A stretch of DNA of 64,000 nt from Actinoallomurus soli (GTDB taxonomy: Bacteria > Actinomycetota > Actinomycetes > Streptosporangiales > Streptosporangiaceae), in NCBI RefSeq assembly GCF_024055715.1, contig NZ_JAMXMV010000005.1:186001-250000 (forward strand). The letters are read 5' to 3'. A program made the translations under genes and the position numbers. The first letter of the stretch is position 1, and every line of letters starts with the position of its first letter. Below the pieces are notes generated by a model. It was not told the DNA's origin. It saw only the letters and a list, made by a program, of their open reading frames with translations, and made no database searches. Shown here in pieces: positions 8,104 through 16,890 of the stretch.

Positions 8104-10980
8104 TCAGCCGCGTGCGGGCACGGTGAGAGCGGAGAGGTTCCAGCCCGTGATCCCGACCACCGGGGCCGCGCCTCGCAGGTCCGCGACGCGGTACCGCGCG
8201 GTCAGCGTCTGGCTCTGCCCCGGCCAGAGGGTGACGGCGTTGTCGCTCCACTCGATCGGCAGGACCTGGTCGTCACCGCCCAGCGCGCGGCCGCCGGACG
8301 TGCCCCGGCGGACGTCGGCGCGGGTGAACACCGCGGGCACCGGCTTGGAACCGACGTTGCGGATGGTCACCGTGGTGGTCGCCTCTCCGCCGTTCCGGCG
8401 CGTCGACGCGGAGACCCTGACGTTCGCGGCGGGCAGGCTCTGCAGTCCGGTCAGGTCCGCGTAGCCGCCGGGCTTGAACACCGCGCCGAAGCCCTGGCCG
8501 AGCGACTTGGACCAGTCGACCTCGTCCTGCTTCGTGGAGAGCCAGTAGACGTTGCGGCTCACTGTCGCGCCCGGCCGTGTCAGCGTCAGCTCCAGGAAGT
8601 ACGTACGGGAGATCCCCGCCGGCACCTTCGGCGTCAGCACGGTCCGTACGTCCTGGCTGGACAGCGCGGGCACCGCCTGCCGGGCCGTCGCCCGGACCGT
8701 GCCGTTCAGGTCGATGAACCGCGCCGTGGCGGTCAGGCCCGACTGCCGGGCGTTGGTCAGGTTGGCCACCCTGATCGAGCCGTCGGCGTAGTCGTACATG
8801 ACGTGGACGGGCTCGCCGGCCTTCTTCGCGCCGAAGTACACGCCGGGCTGGTCGAAGTCGTAGTTGTACAGGTTCCAGTGCAGCGACGGCCAGGCCTTGT
8901 TCATCATCCAGTAGATGACGCCGGTGCTGGGGTTGACCGGGTCCTTGAAGTGCCCGAGGTAGGCCTCGAACTGCGCCCGCGTGACCTCGTAGCCGCCCAT
9001 CTGTGCGATCCGCTGGTAGGAGGCCATGTCGGACCAGTGGCCGTAGCGGTTCCACAGCGGGGTGTTGTACTGCCCCATCCGGGCGGTCTTCGTGTAGCTC
9101 GTGTACTTCTGGTACACGTGGAAGATGTCCGGGCCCGTCCCCGGACCGTTCGTCGTGCTCAGGTCCCAGATCTTCTTCTGGTCCGCCGCGGTCAGGAACC
9201 GGTTCAGCGAGTCCTGGGTCGGCACCGTGTTGCCGGCGCTGGTCTCGGTGTCGTACGCCCAGGCGCTCCCCGCGTTCGTGAAGGTCGGGTCGCCGGGATC
9301 GACCGTCTCCGGTCCGTTCGCCCACCAGTAGCCCGGCGGGACGTAGTTGTACGGGCCCTCCTTGTTACCGGACGGGCCGAGCTGCGGCGAGGACTTGTAC
9401 TCCGCGGCGGCGACCTGCGGCGTCGGCCAGTCGGCCGCCGAGAACGCCTTCAGGTAGATGGCCTCCTTGGCCGCGTCGGGCGCCTCGTCACTGCCCTGGT
9501 AGAACACGAAGACGCTCGGATGGTCGCGCAGCCATCGCGCCACGTGCGCCGCCTGGACGCCGGCGTTCTCCTTCAGGGCGTCCGGCCACTTCGACGACGG
9601 GTCCTCCCACCGGTCGCAGCACTGCCAGCCGGGCATGGCCAGGATGCCCGCGCGGTCCATCTGGGCGAACATGTCGTCGGGCGGCAGGTTCCCCTCGAAG
9701 CGCAGGGTGTTCAGGCCCAGGTTCTTCACGTAGGCGAGCTGGTCGCGGATGTTCTGCGGCGAGTAGCGCATGAACATGTCCGGCGACCATCCGCCGCCCC
9801 GGATCACCAGCGGGACGCCGTTGATGACGAACTGCCGCGAGCCGTGCGTGGTGTGGGTGCCCGCCTTGACCGGCGTCAGGTGCGAGGTGACGGTGCGGAT
9901 GCCGAAGTCCTCGTCCGTGCGGTCGGAGACCCCGCCGCCGGCGTTCGCGGTCGCGGTCAGGTGGTAGAGCGGCTGCCCGCCGAGCTGGTACGGCCACCAG
10001 ACGGCCGGGTGCCTCAGGTGCAGCGCCCGGTGGTCCGCCGGCGTCAGCGTCACCGTCCGGGTGGACCCGGCGGGGACGGTCGCGTTCGCCGACACGGCGA
10101 TCCGCGTGCCGCCGTGGGTGATCGTGGCGTCCAGCCGCGCCTTCTGCTCGGTGTTCGTGTCGTTGCGCAGGTCGGCCTTGACCGTGAGGTCCGAGCTGGC
10201 GAGGTCGGCGGCGTTGTGCTGGACGACGTGCACGTTGCGCAGCGCGACCGGGCCGGCCTGGGCGAGCTGCGGCGCGAAGCGCAGGCCGGTGTTCTGGTCC
10301 GGCGCGGGCGGGTTCCAGTCCAGCGTGCTGTCGGTGAGGTACGTCTTCGGGGCGTTCTTGGCGATGTCGAGCGCGATGGCGTTCTGGCCGTCCCGGACGT
10401 ACGGGGTGATGTCATATTCGAACCGGCCGTACGCGCCCTGCAGCTGTGACCGGTCGGCGACCTTGATGCCGTTGACCCACAGGTCCGCGGTGCCGAGCAC
10501 CCCGTTCATGATCAGAACGGTGCGGCCGTCACGCCGCGGGTGGACGGTGAGCTGCTCGCGGTACCACCAGTTCGGGGTGAACTGGTCGGTGGGGACCTTG
10601 GCCAGGTTGTCGGAGAAGAAGACGTTCGGGTAGCGCCCGTTCTCCAGCAGGCCCGCCATCAGCGTCTCGGGGCGGCTGATCGGCAGCCAGCCGGTGGTCG
10701 CGTAGCCGGGCCGGGAGATCGCCGCGCCCGACCCGCCGGCGACGGCCGAGGACTGGATCTTCCAGCCGGTGTTCAGGTCGGTCGCCGAGGAGGGCGTGGC
10801 GGAGGTGGTGACCGAGGCCGTGCCGGGCGGCGGTGTGCCCTGGTCCGCGGGGAGTGTGCCGGCCGCCCGCGCCGCGCCACCGGCGGGGGAGGCCGGGCGG
10901 GCGGCCGCCGCGGCCGGGGTGGCGACGGCGAGCAGGGCGCATGCCGCCAGGATGATCGGATGTGACCTCAACCTGGTCAC
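8104..10980 (-). CDS. Secreted GH2 exo-beta-D-glucosaminidase-like enzyme
   Basis: A 958-residue protein with a signal peptide (hydrophobic core residues 9-22, Ala-rich cleavage region). The GH2 order is present: sugar-binding beta domain (about 70-250), immunoglobulin-like domain (250-365), TIM barrel (about 365-700) and a C-terminal beta region. The barrel has FEGNLPP, the acid/base segment YQGSDEAP with Asp498 where ordinary GH2 enzymes have Asn-Glu, and the nucleophile segment YDTETSAG (Glu579). The Ser-Asp form of the acid/base motif is typical of the CsxA exo-chitosanase subgroup, which removes glucosamine from chitosan ends. It has no gene partners in an operon. Two tandem palindromes sit upstream of the start. 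Exact substrate is inferred. Confidence 0.78.
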   Translation of the reverse strand: MTRLRSHPIILAACALLAVATPAAAAARPASPAGGAARAAGTLPADQGTPPPGTASVTTSATPSSATDLNTGWKIQSSAVAGGSGAAISRPGYATTGWLPISRPETLMAGLLENGRYPNVFFSDNLAKVPTDQFTPNWWYREQLTVHPRRDGRTVLIMNGVLGTADLWVNGIKVADRSQLQGAYGRFEYDITPYVRDGQNAIALDIAKNAPKTYLTDSTLDWNPPAPDQNTGLRFAPQLAQAGPVALRNVHVVQHNAADLASSDLTVKADLRNDTNTEQKARLDATITHGGTRIAVSANATVPAGSTRTVTLTPADHRALHLRHPAVWWPYQLGGQPLYHLTATANAGGGVSDRTDEDFGIRTVTSHLTPVKAGTHTTHGSRQFVINGVPLVIRGGGWSPDMFMRYSPQNIRDQLAYVKNLGLNTLRFEGNLPPDDMFAQMDRAGILAMPGWQCCDRWEDPSSKWPDALKENAGVQAAHVARWLRDHPSVFVFYQGSDEAPDAAKEAIYLKAFSAADWPTPQVAAAEYKSSPQLGPSGNKEGPYNYVPPGYWWANGPETVDPGDPTFTNAGSAWAYDTETSAGNTVPTQDSLNRFLTAADQKKIWDLSTTNGPGTGPDIFHVYQKYTSYTKTARMGQYNTPLWNRYGHWSDMASYQRIAQMGGYEVTRAQFEAYLGHFKDPVNPSTGVIYWMMNKAWPSLHWNLYNYDFDQPGVYFGAKKAGEPVHVMYDYADGSIRVANLTNARQSGLTATARFIDLNGTVRATARQAVPALSSQDVRTVLTPKVPAGISRTYFLELTLTRPGATVSRNVYWLSTKQDEVDWSKSLGQGFGAVFKPGGYADLTGLQSLPAANVRVSASTRRNGGEATTTVTIRNVGSKPVPAVFTRADVRRGTSGGRALGGDDQVLPIEWSDNAVTLWPGQSQTLTARYRVADLRGAAPVVGITGWNLSALTVPARG

Positions 10981-11029
10981 GGCGCCTCCTGAGGATCGTC
11001 GGATCGCATCCGGTGGTGTCCCGTGCGTG

Positions 11030-11073
11030 ATCGTTAATCACCTTAACGATTTATTGTTAGGAACATTAACGAT
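11030..11073. promoter_or_regulatory. Two tandem 21-bp operators upstream of the GH2 gene
   Basis: ATCGTTAA-N5-TTAACGAT (11030-11050) is a perfect 8-bp inverted repeat. ATTGTTAG-N5-TTAACGAT (11053-11073) has the same geometry with two changes in one arm. Centres are 23 bp apart, about two helical turns, on one DNA face. They lie 50-93 bp upstream of the GH2 start. The regulator is not identified and is not encoded nearby. Confidence 0.65.
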
Positions 11074-11357
11074 GGCCGGAAGTGGACAGCGGCCGTCGCG
11101 CGGATCGGTTCCGGGCGCCTCCCGGGGCCGGGCGGCGCGGGTGAACGGCCCTGGCGCGGGAAGAGCGCCCGCCGTCAGGGGCCGCGCCGTCGCGTGCGTC
11201 GGATCGGTGGCGGCGGTGACGGCCCCGAGCCGGGACGGCGCCGCCGCGCGTTCCTGCCAGCGTACCCGCGGGGCGCGGACCGCCCGATGCCCGGACCTGC
11301 GAGGTCTCCGGCGTGAACGGCCGTGAAAAGGCCTTCCCCGGCTCCGGTCCCCGGGGT
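11074..11357. other. Long spacer with no recognised feature
   Basis: This stretch between the GH2 operators and the cellulase promoter has no reading frame with convincing start, ribosome site and family match. I see no repeat or hairpin that stands out. Confidence 0.4.
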
Positions 11358-11386
11358 TACCTTCGCTCGGATTGGGAGCGCTCCCA
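11334..11386 (+). promoter_or_regulatory. Cellulase promoter with perfect CebR operator
   Basis: TGGGAGCGCTCCCA (11373-11386) is the 14-bp palindrome bound by the LacI-family repressor CebR in Streptomyces and Thermobifida, released by cellobiose. A possible promoter, TTCCCC (11334-11339) with TACCTT (11358-11363), lies just upstream, so bound repressor would block the transcription start. The gene begins at 11419. Confidence 0.8.
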
Positions 11387-11418
11387 CGTCATCTCCCACC
11401 ACCCGCATGGAGCCGTCA

Positions 11419-12888
11419 ATGCGACCTCGACGCGCGATCTCCTTCCTCGTGGCCTTCCTGCTGAGCATCTGCGGGGTCGGCCTCGTCACCGGCACGGGCA
11501 CCGCGCACGCCGCCGTGGCGTGCGACGTCACCTACGCGAAGAACGACTGGGGGTCGGGCTTCAGCGCCACCATCACCCTCAAGAACCTCGGCGACGCGCT
11601 GAGCGGATGGACGCTGACCTATGCCTACGCGGGCGACCAGAAGCTGACCCAGGGCTGGAGCGGCACGTGGTCCCAGAGCGGTAGGAACGTCACGGTCACC
11701 AACGCCGGCTGGAACGGCGCGCTGGCGAACGGCGCCACCACCCAGATCGGCGCGAACTTCACCTACACCGGTACGAACACCGACCCGACGTCCTTCTCCA
11801 TCAACGGCACCGTGTGCAACGGCTCGGGCTCCGGTGGCGGTGGCGGTGGCGGTGGCGGTGGAGGCGGCACGACCGGACCCGCGCCCGCGCTGCACGTCTC
11901 CGGCAACAGGCTCGTCACCGCGAGCGGCGCGACCGTACGCCTTCGCGGGGCGAACCGCTCCGGCGGCGAGTTCATGTGCGTCCAGGGCCGCGGGATCTGG
12001 GACGGCCCGGTCGACGACGCGTCGATCAACGCCATGGTCGCGTGGAAGATCACGGCGGTCCGCATCCCGCTGAACGAGGAGTGCTGGCTCGGCCTGAGCA
12101 ACATCGACTCGCGGTACGGCGGGACGGCCTACCAGACCGAGGTCAAGGGATTCGTGTCGCGCCTCGAGGCGCACGGCATCACCCCGATCGTCGAGATGCA
12201 CTGGAACTACGGCACCTACACCGGTCCCTCGTCCGGCTGCTCGGACGTCCACGCCACCTGCCAGAAGCCGATGCCGGACGCCCAGTACGCGCCGTCGTTC
12301 TGGACGGGGGTCGCGAACGCCTTCAAGGGCGACGACGCGGTGGTCTTCGACCTGTTCAACGAGCCGTACCCGGAGCGCGCGACCGGCGGCGAGACCTCCG
12401 GCTGGACCTGCTGGCGGGACGGCGGGACCTGCTCCGGCATCCCCTACCAGGTGGCCGGCTTCCAGAGCCTCGTGAACGCCGTACGGGCGACGGGCGCCAC
12501 CAACGTGATCCTCGTCGGCGGGCTGGCCTACTCCAACGACCTGACGCAATGGCTGCAGTACCGGCCGACCGACCCGAAGAACAACCTCGCGGCGTTCGCG
12601 CACATCTACAACTTCAACAGCTGCTCGAGCACGTCCTGCTACGACGGTCAGCTCGCTCCGGTGGCCGCGCAGGTGCCGCTGACGCTGAGCGAGATCGGGG
12701 AGAACGACTGCTCGCACGGCTTCGTCGACACGCTGATGAACTGGGCCGACGCGCACGCCGTCGGATACCTGGGGTGGACGTGGAACACCTGGGACTGCAG
12801 CAGCGGCCCGTCGCTGATCAGCTCCTACGACGGCACCCCCACCTCCTACGGCGTCGGCCTACGGGACCACCTGGTCGCCACCAACTGA
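11419..12888 (+). CDS. Secreted GH5 cellulase with N-terminal CBM2
   Basis: A 489-residue secreted protein: signal peptide (1-32, ending GTAHA/AVAC), family 2 cellulose-binding module (about 33-133, with GWTLTYAYAG and TNAGWNG), a run of 12 glycines, then a GH5 catalytic domain (about 157-489). The acid/base Glu315 is in FDLFNEPYP and the probable nucleophile Glu425 in LTLSEIGEN. ATG 11419 is chosen over ATG 11407 and an earlier start because GGAG lies 6 nt upstream and the signal peptide then begins MRPRR. Substrate is cellulose or another beta-1,4-glucan, supported by the CBM2 and the CebR box. Convergent with qorB. Confidence 0.9.
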   Translation: MRPRRAISFLVAFLLSICGVGLVTGTGTAHAAVACDVTYAKNDWGSGFSATITLKNLGDALSGWTLTYAYAGDQKLTQGWSGTWSQSGRNVTVTNAGWNGALANGATTQIGANFTYTGTNTDPTSFSINGTVCNGSGSGGGGGGGGGGGGTTGPAPALHVSGNRLVTASGATVRLRGANRSGGEFMCVQGRGIWDGPVDDASINAMVAWKITAVRIPLNEECWLGLSNIDSRYGGTAYQTEVKGFVSRLEAHGITPIVEMHWNYGTYTGPSSGCSDVHATCQKPMPDAQYAPSFWTGVANAFKGDDAVVFDLFNEPYPERATGGETSGWTCWRDGGTCSGIPYQVAGFQSLVNAVRATGATNVILVGGLAYSNDLTQWLQYRPTDPKNNLAAFAHIYNFNSCSSTSCYDGQLAPVAAQVPLTLSEIGENDCSHGFVDTLMNWADAHAVGYLGWTWNTWDCSSGPSLISSYDGTPTSYGVGLRDHLVATN

Positions 12889-12947
12889 CGCGCCGCCGCC
12901 ACGGAGGCGCCGCCGCCGACTGAGGCGGGCGGGGCCTCGTCGAGACC

Positions 12948-12987
12948 CGCGCGGGCCGGTGTCCGGCCGACGGAACCGGCCCGCGCG
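12948..12987. terminator. Bidirectional terminator between cellulase and qorB
   Basis: CGCGCGGGCCGG / CCGGCCCGCGCG forms a perfect 12-bp stem with a 16-nt loop between two convergent genes, 4 nt beyond the qorB stop. Confidence 0.65.
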
Positions 12988-12991
12988 CCGT

Positions 12992-13846
12992 TCAGCCGGC
13001 GAGCGCGGCCGCGACGGTGTCGGCGATCGGGGTGGTCGGACGGCCGATGAGGGCCTTCAGGTCGCCCGGCGTGTCGGCCAGCGCCCCGGTCGCGATGCCG
13101 CGGTCGACGTCGACGAGCACGTCGGCGAACGCCTCGGGAACACCGGCCGCGATCAGGGCCGCGCGGTGCTCCTCGGCGGGCAGGTTCCGGTACACGATCT
13201 CCTTGCCGGACGCCCGGGAGATCTCGGCGGCGAGGTCGCCGAGACTCCAGGCCACGTCCCCGGCGAGCTCGTAGATCCGGTTCTCGTGGCCCGCCTCCGT
13301 CAGCACGGCGACCGCCGCGGCCGCGTAGTCCGCGCGGGTGGCGCTGCCGATCCGCCCGTCACCGGCGCCGCCGATGACGGCGCCGGTCTCGACCGCCTGG
13401 GTGATCGCCGGCACGTACATCTCGCTGTACCAGTTGTTGCGCAGGAGCGTGTACGTCAGCCCCGTCTCGCGGATGATCTCCTCGGTCGCCTTGTGCTCGG
13501 CGGCCAGGCCGAGGACCGAGGTGTCGGCGTGCGGCGCGCTGGTGTAGACGATGTGCGGGAGACCGGCGCCCTGCGCCGCCTGGACCGCCGCGGCGTGCTG
13601 CGGGACGCGCCGCCCGACCTCGCTGCCGGAGATGAGCAGCAGCCTGGTCCCTCCCTCGAACGCGGGGCGCAGCGTCTCGGGACGGTCGTAGTCGGCCTCG
13701 CGGACCTGCACGCCGCGCGCGGCGAGGTCGGCGGCCTTCTCCGGGCTGCGCACGGCGGCCACCACCTGGTCCGCGGGCACCTTCTCCAGCAGCCCGTCGA
13801 TCACCAGACGGCCGAGCTGACCGGTGGCGCCGGTAACGATGATCAT
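12992..13846 (-). CDS. qorB: NAD(P)H:quinone oxidoreductase, QorB/NmrA-type
   Basis: A 284-residue atypical SDR. It begins MIIVTGATGQLGR, the NAD(P)-binding GxxGxxG loop, and continues with AAVRSPEKA, HIVYTSAPHAD and LRNNWYSEMY, all close to the E. coli QorB (YtfG) pattern and length. Such enzymes reduce quinones with NADPH and protect against reactive electrophiles. ATG 13846 with GGGAG nearby is chosen over an in-frame extension to 13897. It is divergent from an HxlR-family regulator, the same gene pair as E. coli ytfG/ytfH, which supports control by that regulator. Confidence 0.8.
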   Translation of the reverse strand: MIIVTGATGQLGRLVIDGLLEKVPADQVVAAVRSPEKAADLAARGVQVREADYDRPETLRPAFEGGTRLLLISGSEVGRRVPQHAAAVQAAQGAGLPHIVYTSAPHADTSVLGLAAEHKATEEIIRETGLTYTLLRNNWYSEMYVPAITQAVETGAVIGGAGDGRIGSATRADYAAAAVAVLTEAGHENRIYELAGDVAWSLGDLAAEISRASGKEIVYRNLPAEEHRAALIAAGVPEAFADVLVDVDRGIATGALADTPGDLKALIGRPTTPIADTVAAALAG

Positions 13847-13903
13847 AAGAGTCTCCCGCTTCGAAAGAACCTCGGCCGCAGGGCCCGAGGTGAGCATGCC
13901 TCG

Positions 13904-13939
13904 ACGGTAGTACTAACTTTTTCACAGTGCAATCTGTGA
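13904..13939. promoter_or_regulatory. qorB promoter overlapping an inverted repeat
   Basis: On the minus strand, TTGCAC (13927-13932) and TACCGT (13904-13909) are 17 bp apart and fit a qorB promoter. TCACAG-N6-CTGTGA (13922-13939) is a perfect 6-bp inverted repeat covering the -35, a natural repressor site for the divergent HxlR protein. Confidence 0.5.
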
Positions 13940-13975
13940 GTGAGTACCTGGCGTGAGGTCAGTGCGGTGGAGAAG

Positions 13976-13981
13976 TATGCT
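13976..13981 (+). promoter_or_regulatory. -10 box of the HxlR gene, leaderless type
   Basis: TATGCT is followed by 7 nt and then the ATG at 13989; no ribosome site is visible. Confidence 0.5.
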
Positions 13982-13988
13982 GGGCGCC

Positions 13989-14429
13989 ATGGACAGCGGC
14001 GCGACTGACGGATCGCCGACCCCCGCCCCCGGCGGCGGAGCGGCCTGCGACGCCTACGGCGACATCGTCTTCGACGTGTTCGCCGGCCGGTGCATCTCCC
14101 GCGAGGCGCTCGGGCACGTCACCGGGCGCTGGGGGATCCTCGCGCTGGGCGCGCTGAGCGAGGGGACGTACCGATTCAACGCGCTGCGCCGCCGGGTCGA
14201 CGGCGTGAGCGAGAAGATGCTCGCCCAGACCCTCCAGGCGCTCGAACGCGACGGCTTCGTGCTCAGGAAGGCCGAGCCGACCATTCCGCCGCGCGTGGAG
14301 TACAGCCTCACCCCGCTCGGCCGTGAGGCCGCCGAACGGCTCCTGGGCGTCATCGAGTGGCTGGAGGCCCGCATGCCCGAGGTGATGGCGGCGCAGGCCC
14401 GCTACGACGAGGCCAGGTCCACCGGCTGA
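13989..14429 (+). CDS. HxlR-family redox-type transcriptional regulator
   Basis: A 146-residue winged-helix protein of the HxlR/DUF24 family. Key signs are CISREALGHVTGRWGILALGALSEGTYRFNALRR, the VSEKMLAQTLQALERDGFV recognition region, and the wing with YSLTPLGREAAERLL. It contains Cys residues at about 18 and 34 (counted from ATG 13989), and members of this family often sense quinones or oxidants through cysteine. ATG 13989 is chosen because TATGCT lies 7 nt upstream. Divergent to qorB, so it most likely represses qorB and perhaps itself through the inverted repeat between the genes. Confidence 0.85.
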   Translation: MDSGATDGSPTPAPGGGAACDAYGDIVFDVFAGRCISREALGHVTGRWGILALGALSEGTYRFNALRRRVDGVSEKMLAQTLQALERDGFVLRKAEPTIPPRVEYSLTPLGREAAERLLGVIEWLEARMPEVMAAQARYDEARSTG

Positions 14430-14449
14430 CGGCGGGGGCCCCTCAGCCG
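14423..14449. terminator. Short convergent hairpin spanning two stop codons
   Basis: CGGCTGA / TCAGCCG, 7 bp, with a GC-rich 13-nt loop. The arms contain the stop codons of the HxlR gene and of the facing gene. Confidence 0.35.
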
Positions 14450-14967
14450 TCGCGCGGGCCCGGACGGGTGATCGCGGGCACCAGGCGGTAGTCGCGCTGG
14501 AAGACGAGGTTGTGCAGGTCGGCCGCTGCGATGGCGCGCATCGTGCACACCTCCGCGGCGGCCTGCTGGTCGGTGAAGACGTTGAGCGGCCACTCGCCCA
14601 CCGTCGCGCCGCGCAGGTGCGGATGGTGGAAACCCCGCTCGAAGTGGGCCTCCAGCGTGATCGGGCGGACGCCCGCCGCGCGCTGCTCCGGCCAGGACAG
14701 GGTCCAGGACGCGGCCAGGCCGCCGTCCTCGGTCCGGCACAGCCCGGACTCGTCGACGCGGCCCGTCCCCTCCAGCAGGGAACGGTCGATCTCGGCCAGC
14801 ACCCGCCGGGCGTACGGGGCGAGCAGCACGACCGTGTCGGCGAACCGCTCCTCCTTGTCCGCCCGCGCCTCCACGCCGCCGTGGGTGCCGTCCCGCAGGT
14901 CCTCGAAGTGCCGTCGCAGGGCCGGCAGCGTCGGGTTGTCCCCGTACGCGGTCGATGGTTCGCTCAT
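14443..14967 (-). CDS. Hypothetical protein, 174 aa
   Basis: A soluble protein of unknown function with normal codon bias. The N-terminal half is charged and helical (LRRHFEDLRDGTHGGVEARADKEERF, VVLLAPYARRVLAEIDR). The C-terminal half carries an aromatic, His-rich stretch (EAHFERGFHHPHLRG) and VFTDQQAAAEVCTMRAIAAADLHNLVFQRDYR. No signal peptide or membrane segment is seen. No domain was recognised. It follows pgm on the same strand but is separated from it by a strong hairpin ending only 9 nt before its ATG, so it is probably transcribed separately. Confidence 0.6.
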   Translation of the reverse strand: MSEPSTAYGDNPTLPALRRHFEDLRDGTHGGVEARADKEERFADTVVLLAPYARRVLAEIDRSLLEGTGRVDESGLCRTEDGGLAASWTLSWPEQRAAGVRPITLEAHFERGFHHPHLRGATVGEWPLNVFTDQQAAAEVCTMRAIAAADLHNLVFQRDYRLVPAITRPGPRDG

Positions 14968-14976
14968 ACGTTCATT

Positions 14977-15013
14977 CTGCGCCGCGACGCCCCGGGCGGG
15001 CGTCGCGGCGCAG
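14977..15013 (-). terminator. Strong hairpin downstream of pgm, abutting the next start codon
   Basis: CTGCGCCGCGACGCC / GGCGTCGCGGCGCAG pair perfectly over at least 15 bp with a short GC loop. It lies about 150 nt past the pgm stop and 9 nt before the ATG of the 174-aa gene. Confidence 0.6.
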
Positions 15014-15045
15014 CCTCGGCGAGGAGGCGGACCCGTCGCGCCGGC

Positions 15046-15131
15046 GCGCGGTCCGGGCCGGGAGGCGCGCGGTGCGGCTCAGGGGGCGTGGCGCCTGGGC
15101 CGGAGGCACGCGCGGTCCGGGCCGGGAGGCG
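15046..15131. repeat. Direct repeat in the pgm 3' spacer
   Basis: A 22-bp sequence beginning GCGCGGTCCGGG occurs exactly at 15046-15067 and again at 15110-15131 (64 bp apart). The stretch between and after contains weaker copies of the CCGGGxCGGAGGCG core. Confidence 0.6.
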
Positions 15132-15161
15132 TGCCGTCCGGGTCGGAGGCGCGGGGGCGGG

Positions 15162-16808
15162 TCAGGAGGCGGCGGCGAGCGTCGCGTTGACCAGGTCGCG
15201 GGCCTCCTCCTGGACGCGGGCGAGGTGGTCCGGGCCCTGGAAGGACTCGGCGTAGATCTTGTACACGTCCTCGGTCCCGGACGGCCGGGCGGCGAACCAG
15301 GCGTTCTCGGTGCAGACCTTCACGCCGCCCAGCGGCGCCCCGTTGCCGGGCGCCTCGGTGAGCACCGCGGTGATCGGCTCGCCGGCGAGCGTGTCCGCGG
15401 TGATCTGCTCGGCCGACAGCTTCTTGAGGACCGCCTTCTCCTCGCGGGACGCGGGCGCGTCGACCCGCGCGTACGCGGGGTCGCCGTACCGGGTGACCAG
15501 GTCGGCGTAGTTCTCGCTGGGGGACCGGCCGGTGACCGCGGTGATCTCCGAGGCCAGCAGGGCCAGGAGGATCCCGTCCTTGTCGGTGGTCCACACCGAG
15601 CCGTCGCGCCGCAGGAACGAGGCGCCCGCGCTCTCCTCACCCCCGAACCCGAGCGAGCCGTCCAGCAGACCGGGCACGAACCACTTGAACCCGACCGGCA
15701 CCTCGACGAGGCGGCGGCCGAGCCCGGCCGCGACCCTGTCGATCATGCTGCTGCTGACGAGCGTCTTGCCGACGCCGGCGTCACCGGGCCAGTCGGGCCG
15801 GTGGGCGTACAGGTAGGAGATGGCGGCCGCGAGGAAGTGGTTGGGGTTCATCAGGCCGCCGTCCGGCGTGACGATGCCGTGCCGGTCGGCGTCCGCGTCG
15901 TTGCCCGTGGACACCGCGAACTCGTCCTTGCGGGCGATCAGCGAGGCCATCGCGTACGGCGAGGAGCAGTCCATCCGGATCTTGCCGTCCCAGTCCAGCG
16001 TCATGAACCGCCAGGTCGGGTCGGTGTGCGGATTGACGACCGTGAGGTCGAGCCGGTGGCGGTCGGCGATCTCGCCCCAGTACGCGACGCCGGCGCCCCC
16101 GAGCGGGTCCGCGCCGATTCGTACGCCCGCCTCGCGGACGGCGTCCAGGTCGAGGACCGAGGGCAGGTCGTCCACGTACGCGCCGAGGAAGTCGTAGCGG
16201 CCGGTGGTGTCCGCGGCGAGCGCGCGGGCGTACGGGATGCGCCTGACCTCTTTGAGATCCTCGGCGATCAGCGCGTTCGCACGGTCCTGGATCCACGACG
16301 TGGCGTCGGTGTCGGCCGGGCCGCCGGACGGCGGGTTGTACTTGAAACCGCCGTCGGCCGGCGGGTTGTGCGAGGGCGTCACGACGACGCCGTCCGCGAG
16401 GCCGGACTCGCGACCGCGGTTGTAGGTGAGGATGGCGTGCGAGACGGCGGGCGTCGGCGTGTAGCCGTCCCGGCTGTCGATGAGCACCCGTACGCCGTTG
16501 GCGGCGAAGACCTCGAGCGCCGACACGCGCGCGGGCTCCGACAGGGCGTGCGTGTCGATGCCCAGGAACAGCGGCCCGTCGACCCCCTGGGCCGCGCGGT
16601 ACTCACAGATGGCCTGGCTGGTGGCCAGGATGTGCGCCTCGTTGAACGCGGTGTTCGACGCGGATCCGCGATGCCCCGACGTGCCGAAGGCCACCCGCTG
16701 CTCGACCCGTGCGGGATCGGGTCGGAACGCGTAGTACGCCGTCACCAGCCGCGCGACGTCCACCAGGTCTTCGGGCTGCGCGGGCCGCCCCGCACGCTCA
16801 TGCGCCAT
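15162..16808 (-). CDS. pgm: Phosphoglucomutase (alpha-D-glucose phosphate-specific)
   Basis: A 548-residue enzyme, the same length as E. coli Pgm, that interconverts glucose 1-phosphate and glucose 6-phosphate. Domain 1 has FGTSGHRG (41-48) and the phosphoserine loop [14 protein letters not shown] with Ser146. Metal loop [10 protein letters not shown] lies near residue 320. The sugar-binding loop GGEESAG and the C-terminal phosphate-binding [11 protein letters not shown] are intact. It links glycogen and trehalose metabolism to glycolysis, which suits the alpha-glucan genes further along. Upstream lies the antiporter operon with an 82-nt gap. Confidence 0.95.
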   Translation of the reverse strand: MAHERAGRPAQPEDLVDVARLVTAYYAFRPDPARVEQRVAFGTSGHRGSASNTAFNEAHILATSQAICEYRAAQGVDGPLFLGIDTHALSEPARVSALEVFAANGVRVLIDSRDGYTPTPAVSHAILTYNRGRESGLADGVVVTPSHNPPADGGFKYNPPSGGPADTDATSWIQDRANALIAEDLKEVRRIPYARALAADTTGRYDFLGAYVDDLPSVLDLDAVREAGVRIGADPLGGAGVAYWGEIADRHRLDLTVVNPHTDPTWRFMTLDWDGKIRMDCSSPYAMASLIARKDEFAVSTGNDADADRHGIVTPDGGLMNPNHFLAAAISYLYAHRPDWPGDAGVGKTLVSSSMIDRVAAGLGRRLVEVPVGFKWFVPGLLDGSLGFGGEESAGASFLRRDGSVWTTDKDGILLALLASEITAVTGRSPSENYADLVTRYGDPAYARVDAPASREEKAVLKKLSAEQITADTLAGEPITAVLTEAPGNGAPLGGVKVCTENAWFAARPSGTEDVYKIYAESFQGPDHLARVQEEARDLVNATLAAAS

Positions 16809-16890
16809 CGGTCACTCCTTCGGCCCTCGCGGGCCGTCGACGTTCGGTTCTCCAAGTCTGTCCCAGCGCCAGGAAGGTAACCGACGCGGG

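Noticed and set aside
7894-10449. Long plus-strand open frame (about 850 codons) opposite the GH2 gene
   Set aside because: It is a by-product of high GC codon bias; the translation is Arg/Gly/Val-rich without domains, while the minus strand encodes a clear GH2 enzyme.
11829-11872. GGTGGC run as a regulatory repeat
   Set aside because: It is the in-frame poly-glycine linker between CBM2 and GH5.
14955-16880. Plus-strand open frame opposite pgm
   Set aside because: Antisense shadow of a highly conserved phosphoglucomutase.
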